From the NCBI GenBank assembly GCA_964350875.1, contig CAYGLT010000033.1, positions 1 to 26,931 on the forward strand: a stretch of 26,931 nt of DNA. The letters are read 5' to 3'. Under the pieces are notes generated by a model. The model made no database searches. It was not told the DNA's origin and saw nothing but the letters and a program-made list of their open reading frames with translations. The translations under genes and the position numbers were made by a program. Each line of letters opens with the position of its first letter. The stretch's first letter is position 1. The stretch is from JAHBXC01 sp964350875. Its GTDB lineage: Bacteria > Planctomycetota > Phycisphaerae > Phycisphaerales > UBA1924. Below, one piece after another: positions 8,636-17,695 of this stretch.

Positions 8636-9718
8636 GTGCCGAAGACCCGCAGGACATTCGTCGTTTCCGCACTCGCCGCCGTCGCTTCGCTCTCCATCGC
8701 GGCCCCCGGGCTCGCGCAGGCGAACAAGAACAAAGGCGAGGTCGTGCTCTACTTCTCGGCCGATGATCCGGTCGCGCGCCCGATCATCGCCGACTTCGAA
8801 GAGAAGACCGGCATCACCGTGAAAGCGGTCGGCGACACCGAGGCGACGAAAACCACCGGCCTCTTCGAGCGTCTGCGCGCCGAGAAGGACCGACCGCGCG
8901 CCGATGTCGTGTGGTTCTCCGAACCGTTTCGCATGATCCAACTCGCGAACGAGGGCGTTCTCGCTCCGCACGCGTCGGCCGTCGCGAAGGAACGCCCCAA
9001 GCAATACATCGGGTCTGATGATCTGTGGCACGGATTCTCCGTCCGCCCGCGCGGGTTCGTGATCAACAGCAAGGATGTCCCCGAGCCCCCCACCGACGAG
9101 TTCTCACCCGATCAGTGGCAGTTCCGCCACGCGTACGCGCCGCAGTTCTCGTTCGGCATGTTCACCGTCGCGGCGCCCGAGTTCGGCACGACCGGCGGGC
9201 ACTTCGCCGCCGTCTACACCCTCTGGGGCGAGTACGAGTTTCAGAAGTGGTGCTTCCAGAACCGCCGCCAGCAGATGCGCGTCGTCCCGAGCAACGCCGA
9301 AGTCGCACGCACCGTCGGCATGCGCGAAGCCAACGGCGGGCTGTGCGACGCCGACGACGCCTACGCCGCGCAGCGCAACGGCTGGCCCGTCGAGTTCATC
9401 CCCGTCCGCCACGACATCATCGACCTCAACACGCGACAGATCCTCTCGTTCGGGCCCATCGTGCTCCCGAACACCGTCGCCGTCGTGAAGAACGGCCCGA
9501 ACCCCGACAACGCCGCGATCCTCGCCGATTACCTCCTCTCCCCCGAGGTCGAGCGCATGCTCGCCGAGAGCGAGTGGAAGGCGATCCCCGTGCGTCCCGA
9601 TGTGGCCGAGGATTACCCCGACCTCGCGATCGAGGATGTCGTCAAGTTCGACTACGAAGAGGCTGCGGGCAACATCGATAAGGCGATGGCGATCTTCCGC
9701 CGCGCCCTTCCCGAATAA
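8636..9718 (+). CDS. Iron-type ABC transporter substrate-binding protein (FbpA/FutA-like)
   Basis: A 360-residue extracellular solute-binding protein. The GTG at 8636 follows GAGGA by 7 bases and gives an export signal (TRRTF, then a hydrophobic stretch ending APGLAQA); the TRRTF wording is close to a twin-arginine motif. The mature part starts with GEVVLYFSADDPVARPIIADFEEKTGI, the typical opening of the family-1 iron-binding group (shown here only in part: VVLYFSADD and FEEKTGI). ADVVWFSEP, FGTTGGHF and LSPEVERMLAES also fit. Iron as ligand is inferred from family; the canonical paired tyrosines near the C-terminal third are not obvious, so another ligand is possible. The permease gene begins 6 bases downstream. 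Confidence 0.8.
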   Translation: MPKTRRTFVVSALAAVASLSIAAPGLAQANKNKGEVVLYFSADDPVARPIIADFEEKTGITVKAVGDTEATKTTGLFERLRAEKDRPRADVVWFSEPFRMIQLANEGVLAPHASAVAKERPKQYIGSDDLWHGFSVRPRGFVINSKDVPEPPTDEFSPDQWQFRHAYAPQFSFGMFTVAAPEFGTTGGHFAAVYTLWGEYEFQKWCFQNRRQQMRVVPSNAEVARTVGMREANGGLCDADDAYAAQRNGWPVEFIPVRHDIIDLNTRQILSFGPIVLPNTVAVVKNGPNPDNAAILADYLLSPEVERMLAESEWKAIPVRPDVAEDYPDLAIEDVVKFDYEEAAGNIDKAMAIFRRALPE

Positions 9719-9724
9719 GCATGC

Positions 9725-12379
9725 ATGCAGGACGGCGCGCAAGGAACGACTGACCGATCCGTGCGCACCAGCCGCGTGATCGGCCGCGCGGCCGTCGCTT
9801 CGCTCCTCGTCGCGATCACCCTCTGCGCGATCGCGCCGATCGTCTACGGGCTGTATGAGGCGCTCTCCGCGGCGCCGCGTTCCTCGTCATCATCGCCCTC
9901 GCTCGGTTCGCGCGAGTTCGCGCGCCTCGGCCGCTCCGTGCTCATCGCGTGCGGCATCGCCGCCGGCGCAACCGCGCTCGCGATCCCGGCCGCCCTCGCG
10001 CTGCGCCGCCGCGCCGCGTTCCTCGCGTGCCTCGCGCTCACCCCCCTGCTGCTCCCCTCGTACCTCGCGTACGCCGCGTGGGGAACGCTCCGCACACCCG
10101 GAACGATCGTCGGCTCATGGCTGTCCGAGCAGATCGCGCGCGATGGCCCGCGCCTCGGCCCGCTCGCGAACCACTGGCAGGCGTATCTCGGCCTTGCGCT
10201 GTGGGCATGGCCCATCGCGCTCATACCCATGCTGCTCCGCGCCCGCACGCTCGACGACGACGCGCTCGACGCCGCCGCCCAGTTCTCACGCTCCCGCTGG
10301 CGCCGCACGATGCTCACCATCGTCGCGCTGCGCCCGGCGATCCTCTGCGGCTTCGCGCTCGTCGCGATCGTCATGCTGGGCAGCGCGGTCCCCCTCCACC
10401 TCGCGGATGTGGACACCTACGCCATCGCCGTGTGGCGCAAACTCGAGCTCACCGCCGGCGCGCGTGCCGCGTGGATCACCGCGAGCCCCCTGCTCGCGAT
10501 CGGCCTCATCGCGGGAGTCATCACGGGCATCACGACGCTCCGCGCGCGCACCGACCGCGTCGGCGCACACCACGCCAACGAGACGCCCGCCGCGCGATCC
10601 CTCTCGCTCTGGCTCGCCGTCGCCGTCCTTCTCCTCTCGACCGCCGTCCCCGCCATCGTCCTCGCCGTCGCGCTGCGCGAGCCGCGCTCCCTCGCCCTCT
10701 TCTGGGCCGAGACCGGCGGCGGGATGGACCTCCTCCGCTCCCTCGCCCTCGCGGGAATCGTCGCGCTGCTCGCATCCATCCTCGCGTTGCTCACCTCCGC
10801 CGCGCTCTCGGGCGGACGCCGCTCGGCCACCGCGACGATCGCGTCGATCACGATCATCGTCTTCCTCGCGCTCGCCTTCACCCCGGGCGTGCTCATCGGC
10901 TCGGCGATCGTCCGCGCGAGCAACACCGACGCGACCGCGTTCCTCGCCGACACGCCCGTCGGCCTCATCGTCGCGCACCTCGCGCGGTACGGCGCCGTCG
11001 CCGCCCTCGCCGGCTGGTTCCTCGCGCGATGCGAACCCGCCCCCCTGCGCGACGCGCGCCTGCTCGAAGACCCGTCGCTGACGGGCTGGGCACGGGCCGC
11101 GCTCCCGCCCCAGATCCCCGGTCTCCTCGCCGCCGGGCTGGCCGTCGGCGCGCTGTCCATCCACGAGATCGAGGCCGCCGCCCTGCTCTCCCCGCCGGGG
11201 CTGGAAACCTTCCCGAGGCGCACGCTGTCCATGCTGCACTATCTTCGCATGGAGGAACTCACCGCCGCCATGCTCTGGACCCTCGCCCTGGGACTCGCCC
11301 TGTCCATCTCGATCGCCGCCCTCTCGGGCCTGAGCGCCCGCGCCGTCGCGCGCATCGCACGCGCCGCGCCGCTTCTCCTGCTCGCGCTCGTGATCGTCGG
11401 GTGCCACCGCCCTCCCCAGCCGGGCGAACCCGTCCGCGTCATCACCCAGTTCGGCGAGACCGGCGACAAGCCGGGGCAACTCGCGTACCCGCGCGCCATC
11501 GACGCCGACACTACGCGCTCGCCCCACTCCGTCTGGATCGCCGACCGAACCGGACGCGTCCAGCGTTACGGCCTCGACGGCGAGCCGCTCGCCATCTTCA
11601 GCACGCCCGAATCCGAACTCGGCAAACCCGTCGGCGTCACCGTCGCCCACGACGGCCTCCTCTACATCGCCGACACCCACTACCACCGCGTCCTCATCTA
11701 CGACGCCGCCGACACCCGCGCCGAACCGACCCTCGTCGCACAATTCGGGTCCTACGGCACGGGGCCGGGCGAATTCATCTACCCCACCGATGTCGCCGTC
11801 GTCCCCTCGCCCACAGGCGATCCCAAGGACGCCCGCATCTTCGTCTCCGAATACGGCGGCAACGACCGCGTCTCCTGTTTCGACGGCGAGTTCACCTTCC
11901 TCTTCTCCGTGGGCCGCGAGGGCTCGGGCGCCTCGCCCGAGCACATCGAGTTCCAGCGCCCCCAGTCCCTCGTCTACGACCCGAAGCGAGAACGGCTGTT
12001 CGTGACCGATTCGGGCAACCACCGCATCGGGGTCTTCCGCATCGACGGGACGCTCGAGAGATGGATCGGCGCCAGCGACCCGACCCTCGGCGCTGTCCCC
12101 GGGGATCCCGCCGTCGGCGAGACCGGCGGAGCCGCGTTCAACTTCCCCTACGGCCTCTCGGCGATCGACCCATCGGGCGGCGGGGACCTCCTCGTCGTCG
12201 AATACGCCGCCTGCCGCGTCCAGCGGGTGAACCCGGACACCGATTCCACCGTCTCCACCTACGGGAAGCCCGGACGCGGTCCGGGAGAACTCGTCCAGCC
12301 CTGGGGGGTCGCGGTCGCCGACGGGATCGCGTACCTTCTTGATTCGCGGAACAACCGCGTGGTTTCGTTCCGGCCCTGA
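9725..12379 (+). CDS. ABC transporter permease (FbpB-like) fused to an NHL-type beta-propeller
   Basis: An 884-residue open frame. Residues 1 to about 545 form a double permease domain with many transmembrane helices. EAA-loop-like segments are DAAAQFSRSRWRR (about 180-192) and the region leading to LLSPPGLETFPRRTLSMLHY, typical of the second half of FbpB-type iron permeases. Next come a basic stretch (SARAVARIARAA), a hydrophobic run and VIVGC with Cys560, which together look like a complete lipoprotein signal. From about 570 onward are six NHL-like blades (QFGETGDKPGQLAYPRAI, VWIADRTGRVQRY, LYIADTHYHRVLIY, LFVTDSGNHRIGVF). No ATG or GTG start lies suitably before the lipobox, so the sequence supports one polypeptide; a rare CTG start could make it two. 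No Shine-Dalgarno sequence is obvious at 9725. No cognate ATPase gene is in the window. Confidence 0.78.
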   Translation: MQDGAQGTTDRSVRTSRVIGRAAVASLLVAITLCAIAPIVYGLYEALSAAPRSSSSSPSLGSREFARLGRSVLIACGIAAGATALAIPAALALRRRAAFLACLALTPLLLPSYLAYAAWGTLRTPGTIVGSWLSEQIARDGPRLGPLANHWQAYLGLALWAWPIALIPMLLRARTLDDDALDAAAQFSRSRWRRTMLTIVALRPAILCGFALVAIVMLGSAVPLHLADVDTYAIAVWRKLELTAGARAAWITASPLLAIGLIAGVITGITTLRARTDRVGAHHANETPAARSLSLWLAVAVLLLSTAVPAIVLAVALREPRSLALFWAETGGGMDLLRSLALAGIVALLASILALLTSAALSGGRRSATATIASITIIVFLALAFTPGVLIGSAIVRASNTDATAFLADTPVGLIVAHLARYGAVAALAGWFLARCEPAPLRDARLLEDPSLTGWARAALPPQIPGLLAAGLAVGALSIHEIEAAALLSPPGLETFPRRTLSMLHYLRMEELTAAMLWTLALGLALSISIAALSGLSARAVARIARAAPLLLLALVIVGCHRPPQPGEPVRVITQFGETGDKPGQLAYPRAIDADTTRSPHSVWIADRTGRVQRYGLDGEPLAIFSTPESELGKPVGVTVAHDGLLYIADTHYHRVLIYDAADTRAEPTLVAQFGSYGTGPGEFIYPTDVAVVPSPTGDPKDARIFVSEYGGNDRVSCFDGEFTFLFSVGREGSGASPEHIEFQRPQSLVYDPKRERLFVTDSGNHRIGVFRIDGTLERWIGASDPTLGAVPGDPAVGETGGAAFNFPYGLSAIDPSGGGDLLVVEYAACRVQRVNPDTDSTVSTYGKPGRGPGELVQPWGVAVADGIAYLLDSRNNRVVSFRP

Positions 12380-12430
12380 CGCGGCGCATCACACCGCACA
12401 CACAAGGGGGCGTCCCTCGCGCAGCGCATC

Positions 12431-15400
12431 GTGACGATCGGCCCGATCCAGTTCGATCAGCCGGCATGGCTCCTGCTCGCGCCAGCGCTCATCGCGCTCG
12501 CGTGGCTCATCGCGCGCAAGGCCATCGCGGGGCTCTCCCCCGCGCTCCGACGCACCGCGTTCGGAATCCGCGCGTTCCTCATCACGCTGATCGTCCTCGC
12601 GCTCGCCGCGCCGAGTTGGCGCAAAGGCGTTGACGATGTCGCCGTCCTCGTCGTGCTCGACATGAGCGAGTCGATGCCCTCGGGCTTCGACCGCGCCGCC
12701 GCACGCTACATCGAGGAGACCTCCCAGCGCGCCCAGCAGAACGACCGGCTCGGGCTCGTGCTCACGGCGAGCAAGCCCCTCGTCGCCGATCTGCCCAGTT
12801 CGTTCGTGCGCACCATCGAGCCCGTCTACGAACAGGCCGCCGACGCGACCGACCTCGCCGCCGCCGTCCGCCTCGCCACAGCGGTGCTCCCCCAGGACGC
12901 CGCGCCGCGCATCGTCGTCATCTCCGACGGCAACGAGACCGAGGGCGGCCTCCTCGCCGCAGCCGAGGCCGCCAAAGCCGCGGGCGTGATCGTCGATGTC
13001 CTCCCCGTCACCTACGACATCGCGCGCGAGGTCGTCGTCGATCAGATCATCGCGCCCGCCAACGCGCGCCGCGGGCAAACCGTCAACCTCCGCTTCGCCA
13101 TCACCGCGACCCGCCCCACCGTCGGCCGCCTCTCGCTCTTCTCGGGCGACACGCCCATCGACCTCGACCCCGACACGCCGGGCGACGCCGTCGAGATCTC
13201 GCTCGACGAGGGCGTGAATGTCCCGTCCATCCCCGTCACCCTCCCGTCGCGCGGCGCCCAGCGGTTCCGCGCCGTCTTCGAGCCCTACAACGCCGCCGAC
13301 GACGCCATCGCCGACAACAACACCGCCGAGGCCGTCACCTTCGTCACGGGAGAAGGCCGCGTGCTCGTGTACGCAGACGCGCCGACCCAGCACGCGCAAC
13401 TCATCGAGGCGCTCGTCGATTCCGGGCTCGATGTCGAGGTCCGTCAGACCCCCGCCGACTTCACCTCGCTCGTCGACCTCGCCGGCTACGACGCCGTCGT
13501 CCTCGCCGGGACCGAGGCCTACGGCTTCTCGCTCAAACAGCAGGACGAACTCCGCGCGTATGTCCACGACATCGGCGGCGGGCTCGTCGTCATCGGCGGC
13601 CCCGACTCCCTCGGCGCAGGCGGATGGATCGGCTCGCCCCTCGCCGACGCGCTCCCCCTCAAACTCGACCCGCCCCAGCAGCAGCAGCACCTGCGCGGCG
13701 CCCTCGCGCTCATCATGCACTCGTGCGAGATGCCCGAGGGCAACTACTGGGCGCAGCAGACCGGCATCGCCGCCATCAACGCGCTCACACGACTCGACCT
13801 CGTCGGCATCCTCGAATACTCCTGGAATGTCGGCGGCGCCGGCTGGGCCTTCCCCCTCCAGGAAAAAGGCGACGGCACGGCCGCGATCCGCGCCATCAAC
13901 TCGCTCTCCATGGGCGACATGCCCGACTTCGTCTCCACGATGCAACTCGCGCTGGTCGGTCTCAAGAACGCCGAAGCCGGACACAAGCACGCGGTCGTCA
14001 TCAGCGACGGCGATCCCTCCGGACCCGGCTCCGGGCTCGTCCAGCAGTTCATCGACGCCGGCATCTCCATCTCCACCATCTGCGTTTTCCCCCACGGCAT
14101 GGGCAACGATGTCGCCAAGATGCAATCCATCGCCACCGCGACGGGCGGCAACTTCTACTTCATCAACAACCGCGCGCTCACCGCGCAACTCCCGCAGATC
14201 TTCATCAAGGAAGCGCAGACCGTCCTCCGCGCGCTCATCTGGGAAGGCGATCCCTCCTCCGCCGTCATCACCGCGCCTTCCGAGTCCCTGCGCGGCGTCG
14301 GCTCGCTCCCTCCCTACTCGGGATATGTCGTCACCACCCCGCGCGAGGGCCTCTCACTCGTCACCGCGCAGACACACCAGGGCGATCCGCTCCTCGCGCA
14401 GTGGCAGCACGGCCTCGGGCGCGCCGTCGTCTTCACCTCCGACGCCACCTCGCGCTGGAACCCGGACTGGACCGCGTGGTCCGGCTTCCGCTCGTTCTGG
14501 GAGCAGCATGTGCGCTGGGCGATGCGCCCCACGGGCAGCGCGAACCTCAACATCGTCACCCAGCAGCAGGGCGACTCCACGCGCGTCATCGTCGAAGCGC
14601 TCGACCCGTCGGGCGAACCGCTCAACTTCGCGTCGTTCCGCGGCCGCGTCGTCGGACCGACGGGCGAGAGCGTCCCCGTCGAACTGCGCATGACCGCGCC
14701 GGGCCGTTACGAAGGCTCCGCCGCCACCGCCGGCGCGGGCGTGCACACGCTGAACCTTCAGTACGACGCCTCGGGCAGCATGTCCGCCGACGACGCGCCC
14801 GAGTCCCGCGCACAACTCGCCGACCGTGGAAGCATCCAGGCCGCGATCGTCAAGCCGCAGGCCGCCGAGCGCCGCACGCTCACCAGCAACGCCGCGCTCC
14901 TGGAACGCGTCGCGCAGTCATCCGGCGGCCGCGTGCTCTCGGGCGATCCCGCGAACGACGACCTCTTCTCGCGTGACGGTCTCCCCCGCGCCGTCGCGAC
15001 CCGCTCGATCTGGCTCCCGCTCGCCCTGCTCGCGCTGGGCGTGTTCCTGATCGATGTCGCCGTCCGCCGCGTGCGCATCGACCGCGAGTCCATCGCCGCC
15101 CTCGCGCAGCGCTTCACGCGCCGCGAGCACGCCAAGAGCGAGGCCCAGGTCGGCGCGCTGCGCACCGCGCGTGAGAAAGCCCGCGAGCGCACCAGCGGCG
15201 GCGACAAGCCCGCGCCCGCCAAGCAGACTTCCCGCAAGTTCGAGGCCGCCCCCGACGCGCCGGTCTCCGACGAAGTCCAACTCGACACCGCGACGCCCAC
15301 CGCGCGCAAGCCCGACCTCGCCGCGCCCAAGGAAGACACCAGCGACGACGAAGGCATGTCGCGCCTCCTGAAAGCCAAGCGCCGCGCGCAGCAATCACGC

Positions 15401-15448
15401 GAACAGAACCCCGACCACCGATCACTCGACGACGAGCAGTCCAACTAA
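12431..15448 (+). CDS. Large membrane-anchored von Willebrand A / amidotransferase-like protein
   Basis: A 1005-residue protein starting at GTG 12431. Two N-terminal helices (about 12-30 and 44-61) are followed by a VWA domain with a full MIDAS: DMSES at 77-81, the later Thr in ATDLAA and Asp in ISDGNE. A middle part (about 310-420, including GYDAVVLAGTEAY and GGGLVVIGG) resembles the class-I amidotransferase-like fold seen in BatA-type proteins. A second VWA-like segment follows (KHAVVISDGDPSGPG), then a beta-rich region. One C-terminal helix at about 858-880 precedes a charged Lys/Arg/Glu tail of about 120 residues. The expected topology places the VWA parts outside, between membrane anchors. 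It lies 25 bases upstream of moxR and is probably a partner of that ATPase. No good Shine-Dalgarno sequence precedes the GTG, so the start is uncertain. Confidence 0.82.
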   Translation: MTIGPIQFDQPAWLLLAPALIALAWLIARKAIAGLSPALRRTAFGIRAFLITLIVLALAAPSWRKGVDDVAVLVVLDMSESMPSGFDRAAARYIEETSQRAQQNDRLGLVLTASKPLVADLPSSFVRTIEPVYEQAADATDLAAAVRLATAVLPQDAAPRIVVISDGNETEGGLLAAAEAAKAAGVIVDVLPVTYDIAREVVVDQIIAPANARRGQTVNLRFAITATRPTVGRLSLFSGDTPIDLDPDTPGDAVEISLDEGVNVPSIPVTLPSRGAQRFRAVFEPYNAADDAIADNNTAEAVTFVTGEGRVLVYADAPTQHAQLIEALVDSGLDVEVRQTPADFTSLVDLAGYDAVVLAGTEAYGFSLKQQDELRAYVHDIGGGLVVIGGPDSLGAGGWIGSPLADALPLKLDPPQQQQHLRGALALIMHSCEMPEGNYWAQQTGIAAINALTRLDLVGILEYSWNVGGAGWAFPLQEKGDGTAAIRAINSLSMGDMPDFVSTMQLALVGLKNAEAGHKHAVVISDGDPSGPGSGLVQQFIDAGISISTICVFPHGMGNDVAKMQSIATATGGNFYFINNRALTAQLPQIFIKEAQTVLRALIWEGDPSSAVITAPSESLRGVGSLPPYSGYVVTTPREGLSLVTAQTHQGDPLLAQWQHGLGRAVVFTSDATSRWNPDWTAWSGFRSFWEQHVRWAMRPTGSANLNIVTQQQGDSTRVIVEALDPSGEPLNFASFRGRVVGPTGESVPVELRMTAPGRYEGSAATAGAGVHTLNLQYDASGSMSADDAPESRAQLADRGSIQAAIVKPQAAERRTLTSNAALLERVAQSSGGRVLSGDPANDDLFSRDGLPRAVATRSIWLPLALLALGVFLIDVAVRRVRIDRESIAALAQRFTRREHAKSEAQVGALRTAREKARERTSGGDKPAPAKQTSRKFEAAPDAPVSDEVQLDTATPTARKPDLAAPKEDTSDDEGMSRLLKAKRRAQQSREQNPDHRSLDDEQSN

Positions 15449-15473
15449 GCAATTACGACACCGGAGCCGACCC

Positions 15474-16520
<1,047 letters not shown>

Positions 16521-16522
16521 CC

Positions 16523-16726
16523 GTGAGTCGTCGCCTGCTTATCTCCGTTGCTTCGCTCAGCGCGCTTCTCGCGCTCGGCGGTTGCTACACCAAAACCATC
16601 TCCCGCTCGGGCGGGTTCGGACCTCAAACCGGCAATGTCTACGAGCCCGACGCGCCGGACAACGCGCTCGAAGACGCCGCCGACATCATCTACCCCCGCG
16701 ATTGGAAGCAGAAGAAGCCGAACTGA
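16523..16726 (+). CDS. Small lipoprotein between moxR and the DUF58 gene
   Basis: A 67-residue product beginning at GTG 16523, 2 bases after the moxR stop, and ending 3 bases before the DUF58 gene. It starts with a basic n-region (SRRLL), a hydrophobic core and the lipobox LALGGC with Cys21, a classic signal-peptidase-II site. The mature part is about 47 residues, acidic in the middle (EPDAPDNALEDAAD) and basic at the end. I do not recognise the family. The position inside the operon suggests an envelope-anchored accessory of the MoxR/VWA system. Its short length is a caution, but the lipobox and exact gene spacing favour a real gene. Confidence 0.7.
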   Translation: MSRRLLISVASLSALLALGGCYTKTISRSGGFGPQTGNVYEPDAPDNALEDAADIIYPRDWKQKKPN

Positions 16727-16729
16727 ACC

Positions 16730-17692
16730 ATGCTCCGCACGCCCACGCCATCCCGCCCGCGCTCGCTCGACCAGTTGCTCGACGCGCGGCTCGTTGCGCA
16801 ACTCTCGCAACTCGATGTCTCGTCGCGCAAGGTCTTCTCGGGCAAACTCCAGGGCGAGCGCCGCTCCAAACGCAAGGGCGAATCCGTCGAGTTCGCCGAC
16901 CACCGCCAGTACACCGCGGGCGACGACCTTCGCCGCCTCGACTGGAACATCTACGCGAGGCTCGACCGCCTCTTCACCAAACTCTTCCTCGAAGAGGAGG
17001 ACCTCTCCCTCCATCTCGTGCTCGACGCCAGCGCCAGCATGGATTGCGGCGACCCGTCCAAGTACCTCTACGCGCAGAAACTCGCCGCCGCCCTCGGCTA
17101 CATCGGGCTCTTCAACCTCAACCGCGTGGCGCTCACCGCGCTCGCGGGCGACGAGTTCACCTCGCGCGAGAAGAAGGACGATGACGACGCGCCCGCGTCG
17201 CAACTCCGCACCCTGCGCGACCTGCGCGGCAGGCGGCGCATCCACGACCTCGGCGCGTTCCTCGTGAATCTCGACCCGTCTGGCGCGGCGGACTTCGCCG
17301 ACGCCGCGCGGCGCATCGCCCTCTCGCGAAGGGGACGCGGCGTCATGGTGGTTCTCTCCGACTTCTTCTTCAAGGAGGGCTACGAGGACGGCCTGCGCCT
17401 GTTGAAAGGCCGAGGCTACGACCTCTTCGCCATCCAGTTGCTCAGCCCCCAGGAAGTGAACCCTGAGATCGGCGGCGATCTGCGCCTGCGCGACATCGAG
17501 GACCGCGATGTCGCCGAGGTCACCATCTCGGCGCCGCTCCTCAAGAAGTACAAGCAGAATCTCGCCGCGTATGTCGAGCAGATGCGCTCGTTCTGTGCGC
17601 GCCGGGAGATCACCTTCATGAGCGTCACGACCGACACGCCGATCGAGTCGCTCCTCCTCGATTACCTGCGCGCACGGGGGCTGCTGAAGTAA
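16730..17692 (+). CDS. DUF58 domain protein (MoxR partner)
   Basis: A 320-residue DUF58 protein. The family signature is clear: RQYTAGDDLRRLDWNIYARLDRLFTKLF (from about residue 59, key residues Gly64, Asp65, Asp66, Asp71, Trp72), followed by a VWA-like strand and the MIDAS-like motif DASAS (99-103). No transmembrane helix is evident, so it is probably cytosolic. DUF58 proteins are nearly always encoded next to MoxR ATPases and are assumed to be cofactors or substrates of them. The ATG is 3 bases after the lipoprotein stop, and the next gene begins 3 bases after this stop. Confidence 0.9.
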   Translation: MLRTPTPSRPRSLDQLLDARLVAQLSQLDVSSRKVFSGKLQGERRSKRKGESVEFADHRQYTAGDDLRRLDWNIYARLDRLFTKLFLEEEDLSLHLVLDASASMDCGDPSKYLYAQKLAAALGYIGLFNLNRVALTALAGDEFTSREKKDDDDAPASQLRTLRDLRGRRRIHDLGAFLVNLDPSGAADFADAARRIALSRRGRGVMVVLSDFFFKEGYEDGLRLLKGRGYDLFAIQLLSPQEVNPEIGGDLRLRDIEDRDVAEVTISAPLLKKYKQNLAAYVEQMRSFCARREITFMSVTTDTPIESLLLDYLRARGLLK

Positions 17693-17695
17693 GCG

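Noticed and set aside
11300..11410. Frameshift between permease and propeller parts
   Set aside because: The frame is continuous with sensible protein sequence on both sides, so no frameshift is needed to explain the junction.
12389..14188. Long open frame on the - strand opposite the large VWA gene (about 600 codons), and similar ones at 10286-12022 and 1868-3265
   Set aside because: High GC at third codon positions keeps the antisense frames open. Their translations are low-complexity (Asp/Glu/Arg/Gly/Val-rich), have no recognisable domain and lie opposite genes with clear motifs.
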